Shown here in pieces: positions 9,626 to 19,436 of a DNA stretch of 64,000 nt (position 1 is its first letter; each line of letters begins with the position of its first letter). Where the stretch lies: contig JANSXC010000026.1 in the NCBI GenBank assembly GCA_024743115.1, positions 1 to 64,000 of the forward strand, given 5' to 3'. The stretch comes from a bacterium (GTDB lineage: Bacteria; Planctomycetota; UBA1135; UBA2386). The position numbers and the translations under genes were made by a program. Under the pieces are notes generated by a model. It searched no databases. It saw only the letters and a list, made by a program, of their open reading frames with translations, and was not told the origin of the DNA.

Positions 9626-12349
9626 TCAGTGCGCGTCGAGCCAGTTTTCGCCGTGGTCCATCGTGACCTCGAGCGGCACGAGCAGTTCGGCGGCGCCCGT
9701 CATCGCATCTTGCACGATGCGCTCGACCTCGGCGAGTTCGGACTCCGGCACGTCGAGCACGAGCTCGTCGTGAACCTGGAGCAGCATGCGGGCCTCGAGG
9801 TTCCGGTCTCGCAACGCGGCATGAACCGCGAGCATCGCGCGTTTGACGATGTCGGCGGCGGCGCCCTGGAGGGGCGTGTTGACGGCCATGTTCTCCGCGG
9901 CGATCCGCTGCATCGCGTTGGTCGAATCGATGTCCGGCAGCGGCCGGCGGCGCCCGAACATCGTTTCCGCGTAGCGCTCGTCCTGTGCGTGCGCGAGCGA
10001 GTCGTCGAGGTAGCGCTTCACGCCGGGCAGCGCCTTGAAGTAGTTCTTGATGAACTTCTTGGCCTCGGGCGGGCGCATGCCGGTCTCGCGCGCAAGGCGT
10101 GAGGCGCCCATGCCGTACATCAGCCCGTAGTTGACGATCTTGGCCTGGTTGCGCAGCTCTGGCGTGACCATGTTCGGCAGCAGGCCGTGCACGATCGCCG
10201 CGGTACGCGCGTGGATGTCCTCGCCCGAATGGAACGCTTCGACGAGCGCCTTGTCGCCAGACAAGTGCGCGAGGAGTCGCAATTCGATCTGCGAGTAGTC
10301 CGCGGATAGCAGCACCCAGCCCTTCTGTCGCGGCACGAACGCGCGGCGCACGCGGCGGCCCTCCTCGGTGCGGATCGGGATGTTCTGCAGGTTGGGGTTG
10401 TCGGAACTGAGCCGCCCCGTTGCGGCGACGGCCTGGTTGAACGTCGTGTGCACGCGACCCGTCACCGCGTCGACCAGCTGCGGCAACGTGTCGACGTAGG
10501 TGCCCTTGAGCTTGGTCAGCTGGCGCCATTCGAGCAGCAGCTGCGGCACCTCGTGGTGGGGTGCGAGCTTCTCGAGCACCTCGTGGTCCGTCTTGTAGTT
10601 GCCCGCCGCGGTCTTGCGCGGACGTTGCACGTTCGCGGCGCGGTGAACCTCGAGTTCGTCGAACAACAGTTTGCCGACCTGCTGGGTGGAGCCGAGGTTG
10701 AACTCGTGCCCAGCTCGTTCGTGCGCGCGTTGCTGGAGCTGGGTTGCCCGCACCTGGAGCTCTTCGCCGAGACTTCGCAGGTGTTCGCGGTCGATCGCGA
10801 TGCCTTCCCACTCCATGTCGAGCAGCACGGGCACGAGCGGCAGCTCGAGCTCGGTCAGAATCTTGCGCACCTCGCGCTCGTCGAGCAATGGCTCGAGGAC
10901 CCCGGCGATGCGGAGCGCAAGGTCGGCCTCTTCGGCGACGAACTCGCCGGCGACCGAAGGTTCGATCTCCGCGAACGTACGCTGCTTCTTGCCCGTGCCG
11001 ACGACGTCCTTCGGGGTTGTCTTCTTGTACGCGAAGTGTCGCAGCGCGAGCGCGTCGAGCGAGTGCGAGGCGACGCCTGGTTCGATGCAGTAGTTGGCCA
11101 GCATCGTGTCGAACGCCACGCCGCCGAGCGCGGTATCGGCGGCGCGCAACGCCGCGAGGACGTGCTTGACGTCGTGCGCGATCTTCTGCGGTCGTTCCGC
11201 GGCGAGCAGCGGCCGCAGCTTGGCCATTGCCGCGTCGTTGCCTGCGGCGACGATCGGTGGTTCGAGGTTGAGCGGCACGTAGCTCGCCTGACCGGGTGCC
11301 GTAGCGAACGCGATGCCGACGAGTCTCGTGCCGCGTGGGTACCGGCCCTCGGTCTGAGCGGCGATCGCGACGCGGTCGCACTTCGTGAGTTCCGTGACCA
11401 GCGCGTCCAGTCCGGCTTCGTCACGGACGATGCGGTAGTCCTGCTTGACGTCGTCCTGAGGCTTGGGCGCGGCGGCGAGCTGGGCAGTCAGGTTCGTGAA
11501 CTCGAGCCGCTGGAATAGCGGGCGTAGCAGCTCGGGGTCGGGTGCGGCCGGGCCGAGATCGGTCGCCGTGACTGGTAGCGGCACGTCGAGCCGCAGTTGC
11601 ACGAGTTCCTTGCTCAGGATTGCCTGGTCGCGATTCTCGATCAGCGACGCCTTGATCGCCTTCTTCTCGAACTCCTCGGCGCGATCGAGCGCGGCTTCGA
11701 GCGAGCCGAAGCGTTGGAGTAGCGTCACGGCGGTCTTCTGACCGACCTTGGGCACGCCCGGCACGTTGTCCGAGGAGTCGCCCATGAGCGCGAGAAGATC
11801 GACCATGAGTGCCGGCGGCACGCCCCACTTCTTCTCGCACGCGGCGGCGTCGAGGATCTCGGGCTTGCTCGTCGAACTGCGCAGGTTCCAGAGCTTGATG
11901 TCTTCGTCGACGATCTGCAGGAAGTCCTTGTCGCCAGTGACGAGGAAGACCGCCATGCCCTCGGCTTTGCCCTGCATCGCGAGCGTCGCGATGACGTCGT
12001 CGGCCTCGTCCGCCTCGCTCTCGACGATGTGGATGCCGAAACCCGTCGCGGCTTCGCGGATGTCGTCGAGCTGAACCGCCATGTCGTCGGGCATCTTGGT
12101 CCGCGTCGACTTGTACTCCGGGTAGACCTTCGTGCGGGTGAGGTCGCCGCGCGGACCATCGAATGACAGTGCGATTGCGTCAGGCTTCTCGCGCTCGATC
12201 AGCGCGCGCAGCGTCGTACAGAAGCCGTAGGTCGCCGCGGTCGGGTGGCCGTCACTGGTCGACAGCGGGGCGCGGCCCGAACCCTGGAACGCGAAGAAGC
12301 TGCGATAGGCCAGGGCCGTGCCATCGACGAGGAACAGGCGCTTCTGCAT
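9626..12349 (-). CDS. polA: DNA polymerase I
   Basis: Repair and Okazaki-fragment polymerase. The 907-residue protein starts at ATG 12349 (MQKRLFLVDGTALAYRS); the open frame extends further upstream only as a shadow. The 5'-nuclease domain (about 1-290) keeps its acidic metal ligands (FLVTGDKDFLQIVDED, LMGDSSDNVPGVPKVG). The polymerase domain has motif A SADYSQIELRLLAHL, motif B RNQAKIVNYGLMYGMG and motif C VHDELVLD. The central 3'-5' exonuclease domain looks inactive: the expected FDTET is IAAQTE, the second motif has lost its Asp (AHDVKHVLAAL), and the third reads FVAEEADLAL instead of YxxxD. It ends in a good terminator. Confidence 0.95.
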   Translation of the reverse strand: MQKRLFLVDGTALAYRSFFAFQGSGRAPLSTSDGHPTAATYGFCTTLRALIEREKPDAIALSFDGPRGDLTRTKVYPEYKSTRTKMPDDMAVQLDDIREAATGFGIHIVESEADEADDVIATLAMQGKAEGMAVFLVTGDKDFLQIVDEDIKLWNLRSSTSKPEILDAAACEKKWGVPPALMVDLLALMGDSSDNVPGVPKVGQKTAVTLLQRFGSLEAALDRAEEFEKKAIKASLIENRDQAILSKELVQLRLDVPLPVTATDLGPAAPDPELLRPLFQRLEFTNLTAQLAAAPKPQDDVKQDYRIVRDEAGLDALVTELTKCDRVAIAAQTEGRYPRGTRLVGIAFATAPGQASYVPLNLEPPIVAAGNDAAMAKLRPLLAAERPQKIAHDVKHVLAALRAADTALGGVAFDTMLANYCIEPGVASHSLDALALRHFAYKKTTPKDVVGTGKKQRTFAEIEPSVAGEFVAEEADLALRIAGVLEPLLDEREVRKILTELELPLVPVLLDMEWEGIAIDREHLRSLGEELQVRATQLQQRAHERAGHEFNLGSTQQVGKLLFDELEVHRAANVQRPRKTAAGNYKTDHEVLEKLAPHHEVPQLLLEWRQLTKLKGTYVDTLPQLVDAVTGRVHTTFNQAVAATGRLSSDNPNLQNIPIRTEEGRRVRRAFVPRQKGWVLLSADYSQIELRLLAHLSGDKALVEAFHSGEDIHARTAAIVHGLLPNMVTPELRNQAKIVNYGLMYGMGASRLARETGMRPPEAKKFIKNYFKALPGVKRYLDDSLAHAQDERYAETMFGRRRPLPDIDSTNAMQRIAAENMAVNTPLQGAAADIVKRAMLAVHAALRDRNLEARMLLQVHDELVLDVPESELAEVERIVQDAMTGAAELLVPLEVTMDHGENWLDAH

Positions 12350-12396
12350 GACGCCGTTGTAGCGCCCGGGTGGACCAAGTCGCACCCGTTCTCGGT

Positions 12397-15300
12397 TCAG
12401 CTGCCGATCTGGATCTGCAGGCCGTTGCTGAGATCGAAGGTGCCGAACAGAGCGCCGGGTTGGGCGACGACGCCCCATTGGAAGAACGCGTTGACACCCA
12501 GGAAGCCGGGGTCGTTCGGCAGCGTCAGCGGCCATCGCGCGTCGCCTGCGGCGTCGGTGAACGTCGTCGGGAACGCGACCGCTTGCAGCCCGATCAGGCG
12601 GCGACAGCTGGCGCCGATCTGGTGGTTCGCAGGGCGGAGGGAGATCAGCAGGAACGCGGCCGTGGTTGCGGGCGCGTTGCTCACGGTGATGGCGAAGCTC
12701 GTCGAGCCGATTGTCGGGGCGCCGCCCGTGGTCGCGATCGCGGGCGGCGTCGGGTTCGCGCTCGTGCAGCCGGCGCCGTAGGTCAGCACGAAGTTGCCAG
12801 CGCTGCCGTTCGGATCGAGGATCCACGGTTCGTTGCCCTGCAGGCCGTTGTCCGCGCTGAAGTAGACCTGCGAGCCGGTGGCGAACATCGGGCCGATCGA
12901 GACGGCACCGCGACCGCCGCGGCCGAAGTCGCTGACGCGCTGCGTGCCGTTGGCGGTACCGTCGCTCTGCCACAGCTGCAGGCCATGCGCGAGGTCGTTC
13001 GCCGCGAAGAGCACCTCGGTGCCCGAGATCGCAGTCAGCGAACCCGGAACCGGGCCCGGCAACGCGCCCGGACCGATGTCGAGTGTCGGTCCGGTGCCGG
13101 CCGCGGTGCCGTCGCTCGACCACAGCTCGGCGCCCGCGCCCGAGCCATCGTCGAACAGGAAGAACACTCGGCTGCCGACGCCCGTGAGGTCGGTGATCAT
13201 CGAACTGTTGAGGCCCGGCGTCAGGTCGGCGACCAGCGTGGTGCCGAGGGCCGTGCCGTCACTGACGCAGAGTTCGCGACCGGTACCCGGTGCGTTGGCG
13301 ACGAAGAACACGCGACTGCCTGCGGCGGTGATCTGTGTCGGTCGGGAGCCGGCGCCGGCCGGCTGGAAGTCCGCGACCATCGCGGTGCCGTTGATCGTGC
13401 CGTCGGTCGACCAGAGCTCGGAACCCGAGACACCGTCGTGAGCCTCGAAGTAGACCTTGCCACCAGCGGCGACGAGTTCCTTCGGGTCCGAACCCCACGC
13501 GCCGGGCCGTACGTCGATCAGCACCGTGCCGGCGGTCGTGCCGTCGGTGGACCAGATCTCGTTGCCGTTGATCGCGTCGCGGGCGACGAAGATGGCGCGG
13601 TTGCCGAGCGCGGTCATCTCGCGGATCGACGAGCTGCTGCTGCCGCTCAGGATGTCGCGGATCATGCCTGTGCCGCTGGCCGTGCCGTCCGATGACCAGA
13701 GCTCGGCGCCGTTGGTTGCGTCGGTGCCGCAGAAGACGACATGCGTCGACGTCGCGACGACTTCGCTCGGGAATGTGTCGGCGAGGCCGGGGCGGTCGGT
13801 GAGCTGCAAGGTACCCGCGAGCGTGCCGTTGGTGCGGAAGAGTTCACGGCCGCTGGCGCCGTCCTCACCGGCGAAGAACACATCGCCGAGGAACGTGGTC
13901 GTGTGCTCCGGCACTGCGCCGTTGAAGCCGGGATTGAGCTCGAGCCGACTCGTGCCCGCTGCGGTGCCGTCGGTGATGTGGACCTCGCGGCCCGTGCCCG
14001 AGTCCGCGGCGAAGAACACACCACCCGCGAACCCGGTCCACGCGCCTGGATCGGAGCTGCTGTTCCGCGGCAGGGTGTCGGCGAGCGCGAAGGTGCCCGC
14101 CGGAGTTCCGTCGCAGACGAACGGTTCGCGGCCGATGCCGTTGCCGATCGCGCTGCAGAGGATCCGTCCCGGCCCGAACGCGGTCAGGTCTTCGGGCTGC
14201 GACGAGACGCCGATGTCGAGGTCGCCGACGAACGTCGCCCCGACGCCGGTCGTGCGCCAGAGCTCGCGCTGACCGTTGAAGCCCGTTGCGGCGAACCATA
14301 GTTCGTTGCCGACCTCGACGAACCCGGCCGGGTTGGAGTTCGACGATCCTGGCGCGAGGTTTCTGAGACGATACGTGCCGGGGACGGTGCCGTCGCTGCG
14401 CCATGGCTCGAAGCCGGATGAGCCATCGCTCGCCGCGAAGTAGGTGATGCCACCGAGAACGGCGAACTCCTCGGCGAGGATGCCGCTGTTGCTGCCGGGG
14501 CCGATGTCGACGAGCAGGCCGGTGCCGGCGCTGGTCCCGTCGGTCACGTAGAGTTCCTGGCCGCTGGTCGTCGTCGCGCGGAACACGGCGCGGGTGCCGA
14601 GATCGGCGAAGCCGAGCGGGTTCGAACTCGAGATGCCGGCGTTGAGGTCGCCGAGCGCGACCGCACCGGCGCCGCCCGGCGTCGCGTAGAACGGTTCGGG
14701 TCCCGCGGTGCCGTCGTCGGCCGCGAACAGCACGCCGTTGCCGAACGGGCGCAGCCGGCTCGGCGTCGAACTCGAACTGCCGGTCCAGATGTCGGCCACG
14801 AGCACCGTGCCGTTGGCGGTGCCGTCCGTGCGCCCGAGTTCGCGCCCAACGCCGGGAAACAGCGCCGAGAACCACAGCTGGCCGCCGGCGACGACGAACT
14901 CCTCGGGACTCGAGCTCGTGCTGCCCGGCATGATGTCCGCGACGAGCGTCGTGCCTGCCGCAGTGCCATCGGTCCGATAGATCTCTCGGCCCAGCGTCGT
15001 CGACGCGACGAAGTAGACGTCATTGCCGAACACGGTCAGCCGCGTCGGCGAGCTCGAGGCGGGACCCGGCATGAGGTCGATGACCGGGCGCGTGCCCGTC
15101 GCGGTGCCGTCCGTGCTCCACAGTTCCCGGCCGATCCCCGCTACCGTCGCCGAGAACAGGACGCGGTTGCCGAGCGTCACGAAGTCCTCTGGCCGCGAGG
15201 AGCCGGTGCCACCGGCCAGATCGACGAGCAGGTCCGTGCCTGCGCTGGTGCCGTCCGTTACCCAAGGCTCGTGACCGTGGAGCCCGTCTGCGCTGAACAC

Positions 15301-15474
15301 CGCGAGGTTGCCGATCACGGCGAAGCCGCTCTCGAAGCCGTCGGTCAACGAACTGTTCGTCGGCGTCGTGCCGAGGTTCTGGATCAGGGACTGGGCCGCG
15401 AGCGGCGCCGCGAACCCGCCGATGGCGGCCGCAGCAACGAGGCGGGTGAGGGACGACAGGATCTCGGGTGTCAT
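12397..15474 (-). CDS. Secreted ELWxxDGT-repeat protein
   Basis: A 1025-residue protein with a signal peptide (LVAAAAIGGFAAPLAAQ). It is built almost wholly of about 17 repeats of 45-55 residues, each centred on a motif like ELWSTDGTxxGT followed by a hydrophobic strand and a PGxxSS turn. Two repeats are degenerate (YATPGGAGAV, WRTTGVGATF). These repeats are predicted to form a beta-propeller or beta-helix on the cell surface. The last 130 residues form a separate domain (YGAGCTSANPTPP ... FFQWGV ... SNGLQIQIG) resembling a C-terminal domain common on secreted proteins of some Planctomycetota, perhaps for sorting or attachment. The ligand is unknown. Confidence 0.85.
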   Translation of the reverse strand: MTPEILSSLTRLVAAAAIGGFAAPLAAQSLIQNLGTTPTNSSLTDGFESGFAVIGNLAVFSADGLHGHEPWVTDGTSAGTDLLVDLAGGTGSSRPEDFVTLGNRVLFSATVAGIGRELWSTDGTATGTRPVIDLMPGPASSSPTRLTVFGNDVYFVASTTLGREIYRTDGTAAGTTLVADIMPGSTSSSPEEFVVAGGQLWFSALFPGVGRELGRTDGTANGTVLVADIWTGSSSSTPSRLRPFGNGVLFAADDGTAGPEPFYATPGGAGAVALGDLNAGISSSNPLGFADLGTRAVFRATTTSGQELYVTDGTSAGTGLLVDIGPGSNSGILAEEFAVLGGITYFAASDGSSGFEPWRSDGTVPGTYRLRNLAPGSSNSNPAGFVEVGNELWFAATGFNGQRELWRTTGVGATFVGDLDIGVSSQPEDLTAFGPGRILCSAIGNGIGREPFVCDGTPAGTFALADTLPRNSSSDPGAWTGFAGGVFFAADSGTGREVHITDGTAAGTSRLELNPGFNGAVPEHTTTFLGDVFFAGEDGASGRELFRTNGTLAGTLQLTDRPGLADTFPSEVVATSTHVVFCGTDATNGAELWSSDGTASGTGMIRDILSGSSSSSIREMTALGNRAIFVARDAINGNEIWSTDGTTAGTVLIDVRPGAWGSDPKELVAAGGKVYFEAHDGVSGSELWSTDGTINGTAMVADFQPAGAGSRPTQITAAGSRVFFVANAPGTGRELCVSDGTALGTTLVADLTPGLNSSMITDLTGVGSRVFFLFDDGSGAGAELWSSDGTAAGTGPTLDIGPGALPGPVPGSLTAISGTEVLFAANDLAHGLQLWQSDGTANGTQRVSDFGRGGRGAVSIGPMFATGSQVYFSADNGLQGNEPWILDPNGSAGNFVLTYGAGCTSANPTPPAIATTGGAPTIGSTSFAITVSNAPATTAAFLLISLRPANHQIGASCRRLIGLQAVAFPTTFTDAAGDARWPLTLPNDPGFLGVNAFFQWGVVAQPGALFGTFDLSNGLQIQIGS

Positions 15475-15554
15475 GGCTGCTGACCCGAGCGAGGCCGCGC
15501 CCCGGCTGTCACAGCTCGGCCGGAAAAAGGCTGAGACCCGCGGGGGCAGGCCCC

Positions 15555-16247
15555 TCAGATCAGATACTTGATCGCCACGAATCCGCCGACCAGAAGCGCC
15601 GTGCCGCCGATCGTGACGAGCGCGAACCGGCGCTCGATGAAGTCCTTGATCGATGGCCCGAAGCGGCGGAACAGCCACGCGACGAGGAAGAAGCGCGCCG
15701 AGCGGCCAATCAGCGACGCGAGCACGAACATCGGGAAGTTGATCGCGAAGACGCCTGCCGTGATCGTGATGACCTTGTAGGGGATCGGCGTGAATCCCGC
15801 GGCGAAGACGACCGCGAAGTCCCACTCCTCGTAGAGGCCCTGGACGCGTTCGTAGCTGTGCTCGTTGACACCGGGCACGTAGTCGAAGAAGAACTGCTGG
15901 ACGTGTTCCCAGAGGAACATGCCGATGCCGTAACCCGCGATGCCGCCGAGCAAGGATGCGATCGAGCACCACAGCGCGAAGCGGTAGCTCTTCTTGACGT
16001 CGCCGATGCAGAGCGCGATCAGCAGCACGTCGGGTGGGATTGGGAAGAAGCTGCTCTCGGCGAAGCTCAGCACGAACAGCACCGGAACGGCATAGGGGGT
16101 GTCCGCCCAGCCGATCACCCAGTCGTAGAGCCGTCGGACCAGGCCGCGCCGGGGCCCGCCCGATTGGGGGCCGCCGGGCGGCAGCTCGGCGGTGGGCGAT
16201 GTCGCCGGGTCGATCGAGCCGGGGGAACCGCTATCGGTGGCGTGCAT
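15555..16247 (-). CDS. VTT/DedA-family (YqaA-like) membrane protein
   Basis: A 230-residue integral membrane protein starting at ATG 16247. It has hydrophobic helices and the family re-entrant motifs: ESSFFPIPPDVLLIALC near the first membrane segment, GGIAGYGIG, and GFTPIPYKVITITAGVF with ASLIGRSARFF. The family is associated with lipid flipping or transport in the inner membrane. Its ATG overlaps the recJ stop by one base (TGATG), so the two are translationally coupled. The first 40 residues are a Pro/Gly/Ser-rich cytoplasmic tail. Confidence 0.85.
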   Translation of the reverse strand: MHATDSGSPGSIDPATSPTAELPPGGPQSGGPRRGLVRRLYDWVIGWADTPYAVPVLFVLSFAESSFFPIPPDVLLIALCIGDVKKSYRFALWCSIASLLGGIAGYGIGMFLWEHVQQFFFDYVPGVNEHSYERVQGLYEEWDFAVVFAAGFTPIPYKVITITAGVFAINFPMFVLASLIGRSARFFLVAWLFRRFGPSIKDFIERRFALVTIGGTALLVGGFVAIKYLI

Positions 16248-17980
16248 CACGAATGGCTGGCGGGCGGGTTCGGGCCGGCCTCGGGGGCGGGCGTCATCTC
16301 GAAGACCTCGAGCAGCACGGGACCCTCTTCGCCGCGCGTCGAGAGACGCGGCGAATGCAGCAGGGTCCACGGGCCGCGGCAGGTGCGCAGCTCCTCGAAG
16401 CGGTTCGCGCCGCGCACGAGTCGCGCGGGCAGCACCTGCCCCTCGGCGACGACACGGATCCTGAGGTCGAGGCCGCGGGCGTCGGTGGTGGGGTAGCCGA
16501 CGGTCTTGACGTTCTGCGTGATGAACCGCGGCCGCGGGTGACCGGTGCCGAAGGGCCCGAGGGTGTCGAGGCGACGGACGGTGTGCGGATCGAGTTCTTC
16601 GAAGCGCGCGGGGCCATCGAAGAACACCGACTCGCGGCGCGGCAGCTCGCCGCAGACCTTGGCGAACTGCACGCAGAACGCGTCGAAGTTCTCGCGTTTG
16701 ACCTCGAGGCCGACGGCGGCGGCATGACCGCCGTGCGATTCGAGCAGGTCGGTGCAGCCGGTCAGCGCATCGCGCAGGTGCAGTCCCGTGTTACAGCGAC
16801 CGGAACCGCGTCCGACCCCGTCCTCGAACGCGACGAGCACGACCGGCTTCTTGAACGTCTCGGCCGCGCGTGCGGCGACGATGCCGAGCACGCCGGGGTG
16901 CCACTTGTCCGAGCCGAGTGCGATCGCCGGGGCCTCGATCGTCGCGGCCTCGCGCATGACTTCGTCCTGCATCAGGCGTTCGACGCGCCGGCGGTTCTCG
17001 TTGTGGTTCTCGAGCACCTTGGCGGCGGCCTGGGCCTCGGAGTAGCCCGGCGCGAGCAGTAGCTGCACCGCCTCGATCGCATGACCCATGCGACCCGCGG
17101 CGTTGATCAAAGGCGCGATGCGGAACGCGATATCGCCGACATCGATGCCGCGGTGCGAGACGCCGGCGGCGTCGAGCAGCGCGCGGATCCCGGGGCTCTT
17201 GCTCTGGGTCAGCGCGCGCAGGCCGTGGAACACGAGCGTGCGGTTCTCGCCGACGAGTGGCGCGACGTCCGCGACCGTGCCGAGTGCGATGCACGCAACC
17301 GCGTCCGCCAGGAACTCGGCGAACTCCGGACTCTGCAGCATGCTGCCCGAGAACGAGTGCGCGATCGCCGCGGCGAGGCGGAACGCAACGCCGCAGCCTG
17401 CGAGGTCGCGGTCCGGATAGCCGGAGTCGGGCAGGCGCGGGTTGAGGATGGCATAGGCGCCGGCGACGTTCTCGTTCGTGCCGTGGTGGTCGGTGACGAT
17501 CACGTCGACGCCCGCGGCCTGGAGGCGTTCGATCGCCGACACCGCGTTGGTGCCGTTGTCGACCGAAATCACGAGCTGGTGGCCACCCTTCAGGACGGCC
17601 TCGACGCTGGCGTCACTGATGGAGTAGCCGTCGGCGCGGGCGGGGATGTAGGGCTTGCTCGTCGTGTGCAGCAGCGAGAAGAACTTGTGCAGCACCACCG
17701 TGCCCGTGACTCCGTCGACGTCGTAGTCACCGTGGATCAGGATCGACTCGCCACGCTTGATCGCGTCGCGGATCCGGTCGACGGCACGCTGCATCTGGGA
17801 GAACGCGAACGGGTCGTGCAGCGATCGCAGGTCGGGCCGCAGAAAGCGGCGGATCCGTTCGGGATCGTCGTGGCCGCGGGCGAGGAGCACCCGGGCAACG
17901 ATGTCCGGCAGTCCGACGGTCTTGGCCAGCGCGCCCTCACGAGGATCGAGTTGGAGGTTCTTGAGTGCTACGCGCTGCAT
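16247..17980 (-). CDS. recJ: Single-stranded-DNA-specific exonuclease RecJ
   Basis: A 577-residue DHH-family nuclease that degrades single-stranded DNA 5' to 3' in recombination and mismatch repair. Seen: motif I HGDYDVDG at residues 83-90, SVDNGTNAV, the DHH motif VTDHHG near residue 160, a DHHA1 region with GSDKWHPGVLGIVAAR and GGHAAAVGLEV, and a C-terminal OB-like part. The start ATG at 17980 is only 11 bases from the divergent selA frame. Confidence 0.93.
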   Translation of the reverse strand: MQRVALKNLQLDPREGALAKTVGLPDIVARVLLARGHDDPERIRRFLRPDLRSLHDPFAFSQMQRAVDRIRDAIKRGESILIHGDYDVDGVTGTVVLHKFFSLLHTTSKPYIPARADGYSISDASVEAVLKGGHQLVISVDNGTNAVSAIERLQAAGVDVIVTDHHGTNENVAGAYAILNPRLPDSGYPDRDLAGCGVAFRLAAAIAHSFSGSMLQSPEFAEFLADAVACIALGTVADVAPLVGENRTLVFHGLRALTQSKSPGIRALLDAAGVSHRGIDVGDIAFRIAPLINAAGRMGHAIEAVQLLLAPGYSEAQAAAKVLENHNENRRRVERLMQDEVMREAATIEAPAIALGSDKWHPGVLGIVAARAAETFKKPVVLVAFEDGVGRGSGRCNTGLHLRDALTGCTDLLESHGGHAAAVGLEVKRENFDAFCVQFAKVCGELPRRESVFFDGPARFEELDPHTVRRLDTLGPFGTGHPRPRFITQNVKTVGYPTTDARGLDLRIRVVAEGQVLPARLVRGANRFEELRTCRGPWTLLHSPRLSTRGEEGPVLLEVFEMTPAPEAGPNPPASHS

Positions 17981-17991
17981 GAGGCTGCGGT

Positions 17992-19410
17992 ATGGTAACG
18001 ACCGAAACCGAGATGCCTAGGACCGACTCCGCACGAACGACGGCGCTTCGCAGCCTGCCTCCGATCGATCAGATCCTGCGCGATCCGCGCTTTGCCGCGG
18101 TGCCGCGCGCGGTGCTCGCCCGGCAGGCGCGGATCTGGCTCGACGAGCTGCGTGCTGCCGTGCTCGCGAACGAACTCGACGCGGACGGTGTCGTCGCCGA
18201 GCGGGATGGTGACGCGGCGGCGCAACGTTTCCTGCGGCGGTGCGAAGTGGCGCAGCGCCCGCGACACGAGCGCGTGATCAACGCAACGGGGGTCGTCCTG
18301 CACACCGGTATCGGGCGTGCCCCGCTCGCACCGCGAGCGATCGCGGCCGTGACCGCGGTTGCGGGTTTCGGCATCGTGGAGGTCGACCCGATCACGGGCG
18401 AGCGTGACCAGCGCGAGCTCGGGGTCGCGGGCTTGCTCGCGGACGTGCTCGGTGCGGATGGCGGCCTCGTCGTGAACAACAATGCCGCGGCGACGACCCT
18501 CATGCTCGCAGCGCTCTGCGCGGGGCGCGAGGTCGTGGTCTCGCGCGGTGAACTCGTCGAGATCGGGGGGGGCTTCCGCGTACCCGACGTGATGCGGCGC
18601 GCGGGCTGCGAGATGGTCGAGGTCGGCGCGACGAACAAGACGCACCTCTACGATTTCGAGAACGCGACCAACGATGCGACCGTCGCCTGGCTCAAGGTGC
18701 ATCCGAGCAACTTTCGGATCGAAGGCTTCGCGAGCGTCCCGACCGTGGCCGAGCTGCACGTGGCGCGGCAGCAGGGCGATTCGAAGGACCGCGGCCTGCT
18801 CGTGCTCGACGATCTGGGATCGGGATTGGTCTGGCAGGATGGGATCGCGGGGCTCGAGGACGAGCCGCGCGTGCAGGACAGCATGCAGGGTGGCGCCGAC
18901 GTGACTTGCTTCTCCGGTGACAAGCTGCTCGGCGGTCCGCAGTGCGGCATCCTGGTCGGTGATCGCGAGGTCATTGCGCGTTGTCGGGCGCATCCGCTCT
19001 ATCGCGCGATGCGGTGCGACAAGCTGGTGCTCGCGGCGCTCGAGGCGACGCTCGCGATCTATCGCGACGGCGATCCGCTGCGCGAGATCCCGACGTTGCG
19101 CATGCTCGCGGCCCCGATCGACGAACTCGAGCGGCGCAGTGAGGAACTGCGGGATCGGCTGGGCCGTGACGACGCGCGCGTCATCGCCAGCCAGTCGTTC
19201 GCCGGCGCCGGCGCCAACCCCGCGAAGCCGCTCGCGAGCCGCGCCGTAGCGTTTCCGGGCGGCAACGCGCAGAACGACGCGCTGCGCGCGGCCCGGCCGC
19301 ACTCGGTGTTCGCGCGCGTCGCGGACGGCAACGTGCTGCTCGATGCGCGCACGCTGCTGACCGAAGATCTGGATCAAGTAGCCGCGACCGTTCGGGCGGC
19401 GCTGTCGTAA
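17992..19410 (+). CDS. selA: L-seryl-tRNA(Sec) selenium transferase
   Basis: PLP enzyme converting Ser-tRNA(Sec) to Sec-tRNA(Sec) with selenophosphate. The 472-residue protein has the family N-terminal helical domain (PPIDQILRDPRF), INATGVVLHTGIGRAPL, NNNAAATTLML, LVEIGGGFRVPDVM and the PLP lysine in CFSGDKLLGGPQCG (Lys311). Start is ATG 17992 or the ATG at 18013. It sits directly before selD with a 26-base gap, so the cell has the enzymes to make and load selenocysteine. selB and tRNA-Sec are not in the window. Confidence 0.95.
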   Translation: MVTTETEMPRTDSARTTALRSLPPIDQILRDPRFAAVPRAVLARQARIWLDELRAAVLANELDADGVVAERDGDAAAQRFLRRCEVAQRPRHERVINATGVVLHTGIGRAPLAPRAIAAVTAVAGFGIVEVDPITGERDQRELGVAGLLADVLGADGGLVVNNNAAATTLMLAALCAGREVVVSRGELVEIGGGFRVPDVMRRAGCEMVEVGATNKTHLYDFENATNDATVAWLKVHPSNFRIEGFASVPTVAELHVARQQGDSKDRGLLVLDDLGSGLVWQDGIAGLEDEPRVQDSMQGGADVTCFSGDKLLGGPQCGILVGDREVIARCRAHPLYRAMRCDKLVLAALEATLAIYRDGDPLREIPTLRMLAAPIDELERRSEELRDRLGRDDARVIASQSFAGAGANPAKPLASRAVAFPGGNAQNDALRAARPHSVFARVADGNVLLDARTLLTEDLDQVAATVRAALS

Positions 19411-19436
19411 GAGCTGTTCTCCCTTCAGGACGACCC

